A stretch of 64,000 nt of DNA from Caldilineaceae bacterium bin34 (GTDB lineage: Bacteria; Chloroflexota; Anaerolineae; Caldilineales; Caldilineaceae): the NCBI GenBank assembly GCA_002238555.1, contig MPMO01000007.1, forward strand, positions 46,341 through 110,340, written 5' to 3'. The notes below the pieces were generated by a model that worked only from the letters and a program-made list of their open reading frames with translations, ran no database searches and was not told where the DNA came from. The number at the start of each line of letters is the position of its first letter. Within the stretch, counting starts at the first letter, position 1. Made by a program: the position numbers and the translations under genes. Below, piece by piece: positions 38,912 through 48,550 of the stretch.

Positions 38912-38946
38912 TCGAAATTCTGAGCCATCCGGATGATGCCCCGTTC

Positions 38947-40326
38947 ATGAACAACGAGTTCCGCATTGAAAAAGACAGCATGGGCGAAGTCGCCGTGCCC
39001 GCCGCGGCCCTGTACGGAGCCCAGACCCAGCGCGCGGTCGACAACTTCCGTATCAGCCCTTATCGGTTTCACAGGCTCTTCCTGCAGGCACTGGCCCAAA
39101 TCAAGCAGGCTTCGGCCTTGGCCAACCACGAACTCGGACTGCTCCCCGAAGGGCGCGTCGCAGCCATTGCCGAGGCAGCGGCGGCGGTGGCGGACGGGCA
39201 CCACGACGGGGAATTCCCGCTGGACATCTTTCAGACGGGATCCGGGACCAGCACCAACATGAATGCCAACGAAGTCATCGCTGCGTTGGCCGAACAGGCA
39301 TCGGGGATTGCGGTCCACCCCAACGACGACGTCAACATGTCGCAAAGCAGCAACGACGTCATTCCCAGCGCCATCCACGTCAGCACGGCTGCGGCGGTCC
39401 GTGAATTGTCCGGGGCGCTCGATGGCATGCTTGCCGACATCGACAGCCAGATTGAGGCCACCGGCGATGTGGTCAAGACGGGACGCACCCATTTGATGGA
39501 TGCCATGCCGGTGACACTGGGGCAGGAGATGGGGGCTTGGCGGCATCAATTGGAGGGATGCCGCGCAGGACTTCAGGAAGGATTGGCCGGTCTGTCCCAA
39601 TTGCCGCTGGGCGGGACGGCGGTTGGCACCGGCATCAATGCGCATCCCCGGTTTGGGGAGGTTGCCTGCCGCCACCTGTCCGATCTGGCCGGAGCCGCGT
39701 TTGCCAGCAGTGCCAATCACTTTGCCCGGATTGCCGGACAGGAGGCGGCCGCGGATGCCGGCAGCCGGATGCGGTCGCTGGCGGTCTGTCTGATGAAGAT
39801 TGCGAATGATCTGCGCTGGATGAACAGCGGGCCCATCGCCGGCCTGGGCGAAGTGACGCTCCAGGCGCTCCAGCCTGGCAGCAGCATCATGCCCGGGAAG
39901 ATCAATCCCGTGGTGCCGGAGGCGGCCGCCATGGTGTGCGCCCAGGTCATGGGCAACGATGTCACGGTGGGCATCGCAGCCCAGTCCGGGGTGTTCCAGC
40001 TCAATGTAATGTTGCCCGTCATCGCCCACAACTTGCTGGAAAGCGCCGGCTTGCTGACCGGTGCGGTACGGGTCCTGGGCAGTGCGATTGCCAATCTGAC
40101 CGTCAACAGGGAGCGCATCGAAGCCGCCACGAGCCGCAATCCAATCCTCGTCACGGCCCTGAACCCGGTCATCGGCTATGAACTGGGAGCCTCCATCGCC
40201 AAGCGGGCCTATGCCGAAGACCGGCCGCTCAAGGATGTGGCCCTGGAAATGACGGATTTGTCCGCCGAGGAACTCGACCGGCTGTTGGATCCGGCCAAGC
40301 TGACCATGGGTGGCATTGCCGGCTAA
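38947..40326 (+). CDS. fumC: class II fumarate hydratase
   Basis: Reversibly hydrates fumarate to L-malate in the TCA cycle, an oxygen-stable homotetramer without an iron-sulfur cluster. The 459-residue length is typical. Signatures in order: FQTGSGTSTNMNANEV, DDVNMSQSSNDVIPS, VVKTGRTHLMDAMPVTLGQE (catalytic His), and the fumarase/aspartase family signature GSSIMPGKINPV with the mobile catalytic Ser loop, then NPVIGYELGASIAKRAY near the end. Aspartase is less likely given KTGRTHLMDA. Divergent from the response regulator; a consensus -10 lies upstream. Confidence 0.97.
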   Translation: MNNEFRIEKDSMGEVAVPAAALYGAQTQRAVDNFRISPYRFHRLFLQALAQIKQASALANHELGLLPEGRVAAIAEAAAAVADGHHDGEFPLDIFQTGSGTSTNMNANEVIAALAEQASGIAVHPNDDVNMSQSSNDVIPSAIHVSTAAAVRELSGALDGMLADIDSQIEATGDVVKTGRTHLMDAMPVTLGQEMGAWRHQLEGCRAGLQEGLAGLSQLPLGGTAVGTGINAHPRFGEVACRHLSDLAGAAFASSANHFARIAGQEAAADAGSRMRSLAVCLMKIANDLRWMNSGPIAGLGEVTLQALQPGSSIMPGKINPVVPEAAAMVCAQVMGNDVTVGIAAQSGVFQLNVMLPVIAHNLLESAGLLTGAVRVLGSAIANLTVNRERIEAATSRNPILVTALNPVIGYELGASIAKRAYAEDRPLKDVALEMTDLSAEELDRLLDPAKLTMGGIAG

Positions 40327-40476
40327 TGCAGGGAACCGCAGGGACTGTGCCGGCAGTCTGGATTGGTGGCCGGTGCGGATATTGACGGAGCCCCCAGGAC
40401 CGTCCCGCACCGCGCTTCGAGCGTTCCGCCGAACGCGACGCATGGGGTCGGTGGTGGGCGCTGTCGAGATCTGCCG

Positions 40477-41649
40477 TTACTGCTGCACGTAGCCCAAAGG
40501 ATTGACGTTGGCGCCGTGCAGGCGCAGTTCCAGGTGGAGGTGGGGGCCGGTGCTGTTGCCCGTGCTGCCCAGGGTGCCCAGGACTTCTCCCTGGCGCACC
40601 GCCTGGCCCTGCCTGACGTAGACCGTGCTGAGGTGTGCGTACAGGGAGGTGTAGCCGTTGCCGTGGTCCACCACCACCATATTGCCGTAGCCGTAGTTCC
40701 ATCCGTAGGTGGCGTAGGCGACCGTGCCGTGGTCCAGGGTTTTGATGGGGGCTCCGGTGCGCGAGGAATAGTCGATGGCCTTGTGCGCGTCCCAATAACC
40801 CTGGGTTATGTGGGAGCGGTCCAGGGGCTTGACAAAGATGCCGGTGGCGGGCAAGGCACCGGTCGGCGCCTTGATGTTGAAATTGATGGAGGCGCCCCTG
40901 GATGCGGTGGGCAGGAGCGGCTTGACGCCGCCCGGAATCATCAGATCCATGCCAACCCGCAGTTGGGTGGCCGAGCTTGCGAGTCGGTTGGGTCCGTAGG
41001 ACACGATGTCGTTGATGTCGGCACCGTAAACGTTGGCCAGTTGGGACAGCGTGTCCCCCGGAACAATGCGGTGCATGGCTCCGTCCACGGCCGGGATCAT
41101 GAGCACGTCGCCCACGGACAGATGGGAAATGTCGTCCAGCAACGGATTGGCCCATTGGATGGTGGTGCGCTCGAGGCCGCGGCTGGCGGCCAGGCCCCAG
41201 ACGGTGTCGCCCTGCTCGACCACATAGCGTTCCAGCCCTGTGGCGGGGTCCACCCGGCTCGCGGCGTCCAACGGTCCGGCGGCGTCCTGGACTGGATTCA
41301 GGGCGGTTCGGGGAACGGGCCTGTTGAGTTGAGCCAACAGCCCGGCGGTGCGCGTGCTTTCGATGATGGCCGACGTGTCCAACTCTGCGCCGGCAACCGT
41401 GGAACGAAAAGCCGTGATCGACAGATCCTCCAGCGGATTCAGCAGGTCCACGTTGGTCTGGAAGACTGCCACCGTCACGAGAATTGCAAACACCGTGGCA
41501 ATGGAGATCAAGGATCTGAACTGCCGGAGAACATTGATCCAGCTGTGCGGAGCCGCGCGCAGCAGCGGCATCTGCTCCAGCAGCAGATGGGTGGAGGTTG
41601 TCCCGGGATGGTTGGGACTTGATGGCCGGGGCCGCAACAGGGTCGACAT
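40477..41649 (-). CDS. LysM-domain M23 family peptidase
   Basis: A 390-residue membrane-anchored cell-wall hydrolase or its relative. One N-terminal helix (LISIATVFAILVTVAVF, about residues 48-64) anchors it. Two LysM domains bind peptidoglycan (YVVEQGDTVWGLAASRGL...; HRIVPGDTLSQLANVYGAD...). The C-terminal M23 domain has the zinc ligands in HKAIDYSSRTG and HLHLE, with GNMVVVDHGNGYTSLYAHLS between. Both His-x-His and the first His/Asp pair are present, so it is predicted to be an active endopeptidase. Convergent with fumC. Confidence 0.92.
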   Translation of the reverse strand: MSTLLRPRPSSPNHPGTTSTHLLLEQMPLLRAAPHSWINVLRQFRSLISIATVFAILVTVAVFQTNVDLLNPLEDLSITAFRSTVAGAELDTSAIIESTRTAGLLAQLNRPVPRTALNPVQDAAGPLDAASRVDPATGLERYVVEQGDTVWGLAASRGLERTTIQWANPLLDDISHLSVGDVLMIPAVDGAMHRIVPGDTLSQLANVYGADINDIVSYGPNRLASSATQLRVGMDLMIPGGVKPLLPTASRGASINFNIKAPTGALPATGIFVKPLDRSHITQGYWDAHKAIDYSSRTGAPIKTLDHGTVAYATYGWNYGYGNMVVVDHGNGYTSLYAHLSTVYVRQGQAVRQGEVLGTLGSTGNSTGPHLHLELRLHGANVNPLGYVQQ

Positions 41650-41792
41650 CGCTCAATCGCCTGAGGATGGACGTCGGCTGCGAGTGTAGCACGCCACCGG
41701 CGCGCCCATGGGAGTGGCGCATTCCGTGCCGGCCGGCCGTCCGGACCGGCACCGCCGGTCGGGACGCGCAGGCCGGCATCGGCACACCCTGA

Positions 41793-43085
41793 CTATAAGG
41801 TCAGCTTGGACAGGAAGTCCGCGTTGTTGTTCGACTTGCTTAACCGCTCCAGAATGGGCAGGATGGCTTCCTGGCTGCCGCCCACTGCGTCGATCATCCG
41901 GCGCAGGGTGAAGACCTGGGTCAGGACTTCGGGATCCAGGAGTTTCTCCTCCGCGCGGGTCCCGCTGCGCTCCACGTCGATGGCGGGGAAGATGCGACGT
42001 TCGGCCAGCTTGCGGTCAAGGTGCAGCTCCATGTTGCCGGTGCCCTTGAACTCCTCGTAGATCATGTCGTCCATGCGGCTGCCGGTGTCAACCAGGGTGG
42101 TTGCCAAAATGGTTAGCGATCCGCCCTCCTCGATATTGCGCGCCGTGCCAAAGATCTTCTTGGGCGGATAGAGTGCGGCCGGATCGATGCCGCCGGACAG
42201 CGTCCGGCCCGACGGCGGAACCACCAGGTTATAGGCCCTGGACATGCGTGTGATGCTGTCCAGCAGGATGACCACGTCGCGACGGAACTCGACCAGTCGG
42301 CGCGCCCGTTCCAGTGCCATCTCCGAGACCCGCACATGGTTGGCCACCGGCTCGTCGAAGGTGCTGGAGAACACCTCGCCCTGCACCGAGCGTTCCATTT
42401 CCGTTACCTCTTCGGGCCGTTCCCCGATGAGGAGCACAATCAGGGTCACGTCCTCGTGGTTGGCGGTGATGCCGTTGGCGATGCGCTTGAGAATGGTCGT
42501 CTTGCCGGCCATCGGCGGCGACACGATGAGGCCGCGCTGTCCGCGCCCGATCGGGCACAGCAGATCGATGAGCCGTGTGGCCAGGACGCTGGGCTGGGTT
42601 TCCAGGTACAGCTGTTCGTCCGGAAAGATGGGGGTCAGCCGCTCGAAGCGGGGACGCAGCTTGGCGTCCTCGGGCTCCATGTCGTTGACGGTCTCGACCT
42701 TAAGCAGGCCGTTGTAGCGCTCGGACTCCTTGGGCTTGCGGAACTGGCCGATCACCATGTCGCCCGTCCGCAGGCCAAACCGGCGGATTTGACTCTGGCT
42801 TACATAGACATCGTCGCTGCCCGGCAGCAGATCCTCTGTGCGCAGGAAACCGATGCCGTCCGGCATGATCTCGAGGACGCCGCCGCCGAACAGGTTGCCT
42901 TGCGCCTCGGAAATGTTGCGCAGGATGTTGAGCACCAGATCCCGTTTCGTCTGTCGGGTGGCCCTGCGGACATCGTGTTCGCGGGCAAGCGCGACCACTT
43001 CGGCCGGCGACATGGCATACAGGCCCTTGTAGGTGTAGCGGGGACGGGATCGGGACCGGCGATCCGCGTCTTTGGTTCGCGCCAT
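41793..43085 (-). CDS. rho: transcription termination factor Rho
   Basis: Hexameric RNA-dependent ATPase that ends transcription. The 430-residue protein has an N-terminal helical domain (MSPAEVVALAREHD), the cold-shock-like RNA-binding domain (GVLEIMPDGIGFLR), and the ATPase core: Walker A PPMAGKTT, the RGQRGLIVSPP strand, LIGERPEEVTEMERSV, Walker B VVILLDSITRMSRAYN, the Q/R loops GRTLSGGIDPAALYPPKKIFGTARNIEEGG, and the C-terminal NNADFLSKL. The N-terminus is short, without the acidic insert seen in some Actinobacteria. Confidence 0.97.
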   Translation of the reverse strand: MARTKDADRRSRSRPRYTYKGLYAMSPAEVVALAREHDVRRATRQTKRDLVLNILRNISEAQGNLFGGGVLEIMPDGIGFLRTEDLLPGSDDVYVSQSQIRRFGLRTGDMVIGQFRKPKESERYNGLLKVETVNDMEPEDAKLRPRFERLTPIFPDEQLYLETQPSVLATRLIDLLCPIGRGQRGLIVSPPMAGKTTILKRIANGITANHEDVTLIVLLIGERPEEVTEMERSVQGEVFSSTFDEPVANHVRVSEMALERARRLVEFRRDVVILLDSITRMSRAYNLVVPPSGRTLSGGIDPAALYPPKKIFGTARNIEEGGSLTILATTLVDTGSRMDDMIYEEFKGTGNMELHLDRKLAERRIFPAIDVERSGTRAEEKLLDPEVLTQVFTLRRMIDAVGGSQEAILPILERLSKSNNNADFLSKLTL

Positions 43086-43454
43086 TCAGCGTCTCCTGCT
43101 GCTGGGCAGTTTGACCGACAAAGTGACCGCTGGCACGCGGCCGATTCGCAGGCAATCCACAGTGCCAATGATAGCACTGAATTTCTAGATTGTTCCTGGA
43201 AAAGAAAGTGGATTGGCGGCGGGCCGTCGTATCGGCTCAACGGAGCCAAGGACTGGGCCGGCCTTGCGCGGTGCTTGGCGTGTGCGCTCGGCTGAATCAG
43301 GTAAGGGGGCGAGCGAGGTGCTGTTGCGTGGGGGAGAGAGGGACGGAAATCCGCAGCCCGCGCGGTACGGATCCCATTCGTTGATAGTCTAGCACACGCG
43401 GGGCCATGGAATAATCGTTGTTTCCATCCGGTTGGCAAGGATTTCAAACGGAGT
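43086..43454. other. divergent intergenic region between rho and cdd
   Basis: About 370 bases without a gene. On the minus strand a TGC-TATCAT (extended -10, plus-strand 43168-43176) lies some 80 bases upstream of the rho start and is a plausible rho promoter; its -35 is poor. For cdd, a GGAG-type ribosome binding site precedes the ATG, but I cannot point to a convincing promoter. Confidence 0.4.
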
Positions 43455-43850
43455 ATGCACGTGACCACACCTGAAGAACTGATGGCCGCGGCCAAGGTAG
43501 TTGCAGCCAATGCCTATGCTCCCTATTCCGGGTTCCGCGTCGGTGCCGCTGTGCTGGACGCAGATGGCAGTGTCACTGTCGGCTGCAATGTAGAGAACGC
43601 CGGCTACGGCTCCACCATCTGCGCCGAACGCACCGCCCTGGTCTCCGCGGTGGCGCTGGGCCGGACGCAACCCGTTGCGTTGGCCGTCTACACCGAGCCG
43701 GGAGTTTCGCCCTGCGGCAGCTGTCGCCAGGTCATGGTTGAACTGGGTCCGACGATGCAGGTGTACCTGGGCAACGCGGAGGGCCGGCTGGTCAGCACCT
43801 CGATTGCGGAACTTCTGCCCAATTCCTTTACCGAATCAGACTTGGAATAA
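43455..43850 (+). CDS. cdd: cytidine deaminase
   Basis: Deaminates cytidine and deoxycytidine to uridines in pyrimidine salvage. The 131-residue length fits the homotetrameric class. The substrate loop YAPYSGFRVGAAV, the zinc and catalytic motif TICAERTAL (Cys and Glu), and PCGSCRQVMVE with the other two zinc cysteines are all present. It is followed immediately by a convergent GNAT gene. Confidence 0.97.
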   Translation: MHVTTPEELMAAAKVVAANAYAPYSGFRVGAAVLDADGSVTVGCNVENAGYGSTICAERTALVSAVALGRTQPVALAVYTEPGVSPCGSCRQVMVELGPTMQVYLGNAEGRLVSTSIAELLPNSFTESDLE

Positions 43851-43864
43851 GGCTCCCAACCCGC

Positions 43865-44467
43865 TCAGCGCGGAAAACGCTGGGCCGGGTGGACCGGCAG
43901 GCCCGAACCCTCCCAGGGGCCCGGCGGTCCGTCCGTGAGCGTGGTCCAGCATTCATCCTGGTTGTAGACCCGGAACCCCAGCCTTTGATAGTTGGGCAGG
44001 GCGGCCGGGTGATCCAGTTCGCAGGTGTGCAGGCGGACGCGCGCCACCTCGGGCGCCATGTCCCAAGCGTGGCGGACGGCCTCGGAGAGGGTCCAGGTGC
44101 CATAGCCCTTGCCTTGGAATTCCCGCATCAGGCCAAACAAGGCGATTTCCACTTCCTGCCACTTGCGCCGGAGTTCGAAGTACCCGATCGGCGTGTCTTT
44201 GACATAAAAAACCCAGACCTGAATCCCCGGGCTTGAGAGGTAGGTTTTCCACCGCTCCCAGCTCCAGTGGTAGCGATCGGTCCAGTACCAGTCTCCGCCC
44301 ACCGCGGTGAGCAGAAACCGTGCGAATTCCGGCGAGGGGTGTCCTGTCTGGCGCAGTACGATGCCGGCCGGCCGGCGGGCAATCGGTTTCCAGTCGCGGC
44401 GGCTGGTCATGTGCAGGTACCAGCGCCACATTTTCACCTTGCGGGACTTGGGCTTCAACGGGATCAT
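43865..44467 (-). CDS. GNAT family N-acetyltransferase
   Basis: A 200-residue acetyl-CoA-dependent acyltransferase. The acetyl-CoA pyrophosphate loop is visible in EFQGKGYGTWTLSEAVRHAW (a Q-x-x-G-x-G/A variant), preceded by a beta strand WVFYVKDTPIGYFEL and followed by VRLHTCELDHPAALPNYQRLGF, the standard motif B. The ATG at 44467 overlaps the stop of the acyl-CoA synthetase as ATGA; the longer open frame is a shadow of that gene. Acceptor substrate unknown. Confidence 0.9.
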   Translation of the reverse strand: MIPLKPKSRKVKMWRWYLHMTSRRDWKPIARRPAGIVLRQTGHPSPEFARFLLTAVGGDWYWTDRYHWSWERWKTYLSSPGIQVWVFYVKDTPIGYFELRRKWQEVEIALFGLMREFQGKGYGTWTLSEAVRHAWDMAPEVARVRLHTCELDHPAALPNYQRLGFRVYNQDECWTTLTDGPPGPWEGSGLPVHPAQRFPR

Positions 44468-46034
44468 GGCTTCGGCAGTGCGAATTTCTGGAGCTTGCCC
44501 AGGGCATTGCGCGGCAGTTCGTCCACAAAGTGGCAGGCCCTGGGGGCCTTGAAGCTGGCCAGGTGGCTGCGGCAGTGGTCGATCAGGGATCCGGTGTCCA
44601 CCGGCCGGTCCGCCACCAGGAATGCCACGGGCACCTGTCCCCATTCCGGATCACCCCGGCCCACGACCGCGGCTTCGCGGACACCGTCGTGGGCAATCAG
44701 GATTTCCTCAATCTCGCGGGGATAGACATTGATGCCGCCACAGATGATGAGTTCATGTCCCCGGCCCAGCAGCGTGAGGTAGCGGCTGTCCGGGTCCAGG
44801 ACGGCCATGTCGCCGGTCCGGAACCACAGATGGCCGTATGCGTCCGGCACGAAGGCTGCCGCCGTGGCCTCGGGATTGTTCCAGTAGCCCTTGAACACAT
44901 GGCTGCCGCGCACCAGCAGCCAACCCTCCGTGCCCGGCGGGACCGGCCGATCGTCGGTGTCCACGACCCGTGCCGACCCCCCGGGGAGCGGCAGGCCCAC
45001 CGAACCGGGGGCGCGGGGACCGGCCGACCGTCGGTGTCCACGCCCCGTGCCGACACCCCGGGCAGCGGCAGGCCCACCGACCCGGGGATGCGCGGACCGG
45101 CCAGCGGGTTGCTGAAGTTCATGCCGGTTTCGGTCATCCCGTACCGTTCGAGGATGACATGGCCGGTCAAACGCTCAAAGGTTCTGTGATCCTCGGCGGC
45201 CAAGGGTCCGCTGCCGGAACAGAACAGGCGCATCCGCGGAAACTCTGTCGGGGACATTGCCTCAAGGGCCCGGATCAGGCGGTAGTACATGGTGGGCACG
45301 CCGAAGAACAGGCTGGCGTGGGCTTGGGACAACTCCCCGATCGTGGCTTCCGCGTCGAACGAACTGTGCAACAGGACGGTGGCACCGGCGGCCAGGGCAC
45401 AGGTCAGTCCAACCTGCAAGCCGTGTATATGGAACAACGGAAGGGTCAGCAGCAGTACGTCGTCCGGGCGCCAAGCCCAGGCCGCCAGCAGGCCGGTGAC
45501 CGTCGCCACCATGTTGTTGTGGGAGAGCATGGCTCCCTTGCAGCGGCCGGTGGTGCCGGAGGTGTACAGCAGCGTGCATGTGTCGTCGCCGGACAAGGGC
45601 GGTGAATCGGCCGATTCATGCGGCACCGCATCGGGTTCGAGACCGTGCACCGGAATCCGATTGCGCTTGATCCCTGCGATGTCTGCCAGATGGTGGGTGC
45701 AGGTGCTGTCGGCAAGGATCAACGCCGGTTGGCAATCCCCGACGATGTGTGCCAACTCGGACTTGCGGTACCGGGTGTTGACGGGAACCAGAATCGCGCC
45801 CGTCTGCCAAACCGCCAGGCAGGCGACCACAAAGTGATCGGAGTTGGCCGCCATGATCATGACCCGGTCCCCTCTGGCCAGTCCCTGTCCGAGGAGCCAG
45901 GACGCAAAGTAGGCGGCTTGCCGGTGCAGTTCGGCGTAGGTCCAGCGGCGGACAGCGTCCGCCGCCGCAAACTCCAGCGCGCACTTGTCCGGGGTTTGAT
46001 GCAGGGGGATGCGCAGCAAGTCAGGCAGGTTCAT
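44464..46034 (-). pseudogene. AMP-dependent acyl-CoA synthetase/ligase broken by a tandem duplication
   Basis: ANL-superfamily adenylating enzyme, most like malonyl-CoA/acyl-CoA synthetases. From ATG 46034 the frame holds the P-loop LLYTSGTTGRCKGAM, A4-like LPLFHIHGL and A5 ERYGMTETGMNFSNP. A 77-base imperfect tandem duplication (44941-45094) then shifts the frame. The rest (WLLVRGSHVFKGYWNNPEA, FRTGDMAVLD, GINVYPREIEEIL and PRNALGKLQK with the catalytic Lys) is in the other frame and stops at 44464. Removing one copy gives 497 residues, the normal length. The C-terminal part retains all motifs, so loss appears recent, or is an assembly artefact. Confidence 0.85.
44941..45094 (-). repeat. 77-bp imperfect tandem duplication
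   Basis: Two copies start at 44941 and 45018, each beginning GACCGGCCG, and the base run GACCGGCC recurs at 45095, so the duplication is bounded by this microhomology. About eight to ten of the 77 positions differ. Both copies encode recognisable versions of the same peptide (VGLPLPGVSARGVDTDGRPV and VGLPLPGGSARVVDTDDRPV). Confidence 0.88.
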
Positions 46035-46208
46035 TGGCGCCTGGGGATGGAAATGGAGGGCTGGAAGGTACCGGGAGGCGGGCGCGTGGCCAGGTGAGCC
46101 GGTACAGTATATGTAGAGCTTGACCGTTGGCCACAGTCGCGTTTGGGGGACCGGCGGCCGGAATCATTGCAAACCCGCCTGGTTGTCCAACCCTCCCACT
46201 TGAAGCAC

Positions 46209-47252
46209 ATGCCCACCTTGCCCACCGCGGTCTCCTACAACGAGGAGAGCCGATGGCACACCCATCCGCAGCACCCGGAACACGCTGGTCGCCTGCAGGC
46301 AATCCTGAACCTGCTTGACGTCGACGGGATGCCCGGGCTGGCGATGTCCGTGAACGGGCGGGTGGTCGGCGAACCGGACCTGCTCAGGGTGCATTCACCG
46401 CTGCATTTGGAGCGGGTGCGGGACACCGAGCGGGCGGCCGGCCTTCAATGGCTCGATGCCGACACCTACGGCAATGAACACAGTTGGCAGGCGGCGCGCC
46501 GCGCCGCCGGGACTGTCGTCGAGGTGACGCGCCAGGTGTTGGCCGGCAAAGCCGTGAACGGCATGGCACTGGTGCGCCCGCCGGGTCACCATGCCACCCC
46601 CGACCGGGCCATGGGGTTCTGTCTGTTCAACAACATCGCCGTGGCCGCCGCCTGGGCGTTGGCGGAGACCGACATCAATCGGGTCCTGATCCTCGACTTC
46701 GACGTGCACCACGGCAACGGGACCCAGGACATCTTCTGGCGCGATCCATCCGTTCTGTTCGTGTCGCTGCACCAGAGCCCGTTGTATCCGTTCACCGGCG
46801 ACGCGTCCGAAACCGGCGGATCACAGGCGGAAGGCCTCAATTGCAACTTGCCGTTGCCGCCCGGTGTCGGCGACAAGGGTTGTCTGAGGATGCTGGACGA
46901 GGTCGCCGTGCCGCTGGCGGAGGCCTTCGCACCCGATTTGATTCTGGTCTCGGCCGGATATGATGGCCACTGGCTGGATCCCCTGGCCCACATGCAACTT
47001 ACGGTTGCCGGCTACGCCGCCCTGGTCCGAAGACTCATGGAGTTGGCGGCTGTGCTGTGCCGGAACCGATTGGTCCTGGTCCTGGAAGGAGGCTATCGGC
47101 TCGAAGTCCTCGCGCACGCCGTGGTCAATTCCCTTGCCGCGTTGGCAGGCGCAGACGATCCGGATGATCCCTTCGGTGCGCCGCGACAGGATGAACGCGA
47201 CATTGCGCCACTGATCGCGAGGTACCGCAGCCAGTGGTTCGGTGGCCGCTGA
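46209..47252 (+). CDS. histone deacetylase-like (acetoin utilisation/acetylpolyamine amidohydrolase) protein
   Basis: A zinc amidohydrolase of the arginase/deacetylase fold, 347 residues from ATG 46209. Family motifs: HTHPQHPEHAGRLQAI at the start, ALVRPPGHHATPDRAMGFCLFNN (active-site histidine pair), ILDFDVHHGNGTQ (zinc Asp and His), SAGYDGHWLDPLA (second zinc Asp) and LVLEGGYRLEVLA. The pattern is closest to class II histone deacetylases and acetylpolyamine amidohydrolases; the bacterial substrate may be an acetylated polyamine or protein lysine. The next gene starts one base inside its stop (TGATG). Confidence 0.93.
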   Translation: MPTLPTAVSYNEESRWHTHPQHPEHAGRLQAILNLLDVDGMPGLAMSVNGRVVGEPDLLRVHSPLHLERVRDTERAAGLQWLDADTYGNEHSWQAARRAAGTVVEVTRQVLAGKAVNGMALVRPPGHHATPDRAMGFCLFNNIAVAAAWALAETDINRVLILDFDVHHGNGTQDIFWRDPSVLFVSLHQSPLYPFTGDASETGGSQAEGLNCNLPLPPGVGDKGCLRMLDEVAVPLAEAFAPDLILVSAGYDGHWLDPLAHMQLTVAGYAALVRRLMELAAVLCRNRLVLVLEGGYRLEVLAHAVVNSLAALAGADDPDDPFGAPRQDERDIAPLIARYRSQWFGGR

Positions 47253-48085
47253 TGACATTTCCCTCCGACGCGATGCAGCCCGGGACCCGGCCAACGGGGG
47301 TTCCGTTGGACTGGTGGATGGGCCGATTGGACAAGGTCCTGGAAGCCGGCGCCCTGGACGATGCCACGATGCTGGTCCGGGGGCTCTTGGCGGAGCGGCC
47401 GCTGCACCTCCAGGCCTATGAGCGCGCGCTGGCCGTCACGTGGCGCAACGGCCAGGGTCGGGAGGCCGCCGACATCGCCGGCAGGCTGCTGGGGGCCGAT
47501 CCCCTCAATGTCGCGGCCAGAAGCGTGCTCGCGCGACGGGCCGAACTCGAGGACGGAATCCAGGCGGACCGCACGCGGGCCCTTTGGCAACAGGTCTGGC
47601 AGATGCATCCGTTGCACCCGGAAATGCGGCGTCAGTGGAGTCGGTTCGGCGCCGACCTGTCGCTGGACCTCCCGGCCAGGGGCTTCATTCACATGCGTGC
47701 CCGTCACTGGCCTGCGGCGCGGCGGGCGTTTTCGGAATTGGCTCTCGGATGGCCGGAACGCGAGGACTGGCAACTGGCCCATCTGATTTGCACCTGGCGC
47801 GACTACCGGAACCGCGAGGCCTTGACCTTGGCCCGCCTGCAGGTGGACGACAACCGGCACTTGTTGGCGGGATGGCGCATCCTGTCCCGCGTGGGCGAAG
47901 TCGCCGACCGCAGGGTGGCCGCGACCTATATCGGGATGCTGGACCCCGACGGGAACCACACGCGCCTGATGCTGGGGCTGGGATTTGTGCCGGCTGCCAG
48001 CACGGTGCCACAATTGTCCATTCCCGGGAACAACCCGCGGCTGTTGCGCTGCCTTGGATTGGAGACTTTCCCCAACGATGAGTGA
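47252..48085 (+). CDS. TPR-like helical repeat protein of unknown function
   Basis: A 277-residue cytoplasmic protein from ATG 47252, with helical, Ala/Leu/Arg-rich repeats resembling tetratricopeptide units (ALDDATMLVRGLLAERPLHLQAYERALAVTWRNGQGREAADIA). I do not recognise a named family and see no catalytic motif. It is coupled to the deacetylase-like gene by a one-base overlap and overlaps ndk by eight bases, so all three are probably one transcript. Confidence 0.7.
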   Translation: MTFPSDAMQPGTRPTGVPLDWWMGRLDKVLEAGALDDATMLVRGLLAERPLHLQAYERALAVTWRNGQGREAADIAGRLLGADPLNVAARSVLARRAELEDGIQADRTRALWQQVWQMHPLHPEMRRQWSRFGADLSLDLPARGFIHMRARHWPAARRAFSELALGWPEREDWQLAHLICTWRDYRNREALTLARLQVDDNRHLLAGWRILSRVGEVADRRVAATYIGMLDPDGNHTRLMLGLGFVPAASTVPQLSIPGNNPRLLRCLGLETFPNDE

Positions 48086-48527
48086 ACGTACCTTTGTGAT
48101 TGTCAAGCCCGATGCGGTTCAGCGCGGCCTGGTCGGGGAAATCATCACCCGGTTCGAGCGGAGGGGGCTCAAGCTGAAGGGCCTGAGGATGCTTCAGGTC
48201 GGGCGCGAACTGGCCGGCGAGCACTACGCCGTGCACAAGGACCGGCCCTTCTTTGCGGACCTGATCGATTTCATCACCAGTTCACCGGTGGTGATCATGC
48301 TGGTGGAAGGCAAGGACGCGATCCAAATGGTGCGCAACATGGTGGGTGCGACCAATCCGGTCGAGGCGACGCCCGGTTCGATCCGGGCCGACTTCGGTTC
48401 GGACATCGGCCGCAATCTGGTGCATGCCAGCGACGGCCCGGAGACGGCGGCGGTGGAGACGGCCCTGTGGTTCGGCGACGAAGCCGTGGACTGGGATCGG
48501 GCCACCGACGGCTGGATCTGGGAATAG
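48078..48527 (+). CDS. ndk: nucleoside diphosphate kinase
   Basis: Transfers the terminal phosphate between nucleoside tri- and diphosphates through a phosphohistidine. The 149-residue protein has the family start RTFVIVKPDAVQRGLVGEII, the Kpn loop region and the active-site NLVHASDGPETAAVE with its catalytic His, ending in WDRATDGWIWE. The ATG at 48078 sits inside the previous gene's end. Confidence 0.98.
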   Translation: MSERTFVIVKPDAVQRGLVGEIITRFERRGLKLKGLRMLQVGRELAGEHYAVHKDRPFFADLIDFITSSPVVIMLVEGKDAIQMVRNMVGATNPVEATPGSIRADFGSDIGRNLVHASDGPETAAVETALWFGDEAVDWDRATDGWIWE

Positions 48528-48550
48528 GGTCCGGGGAACTTGGGATTGCC

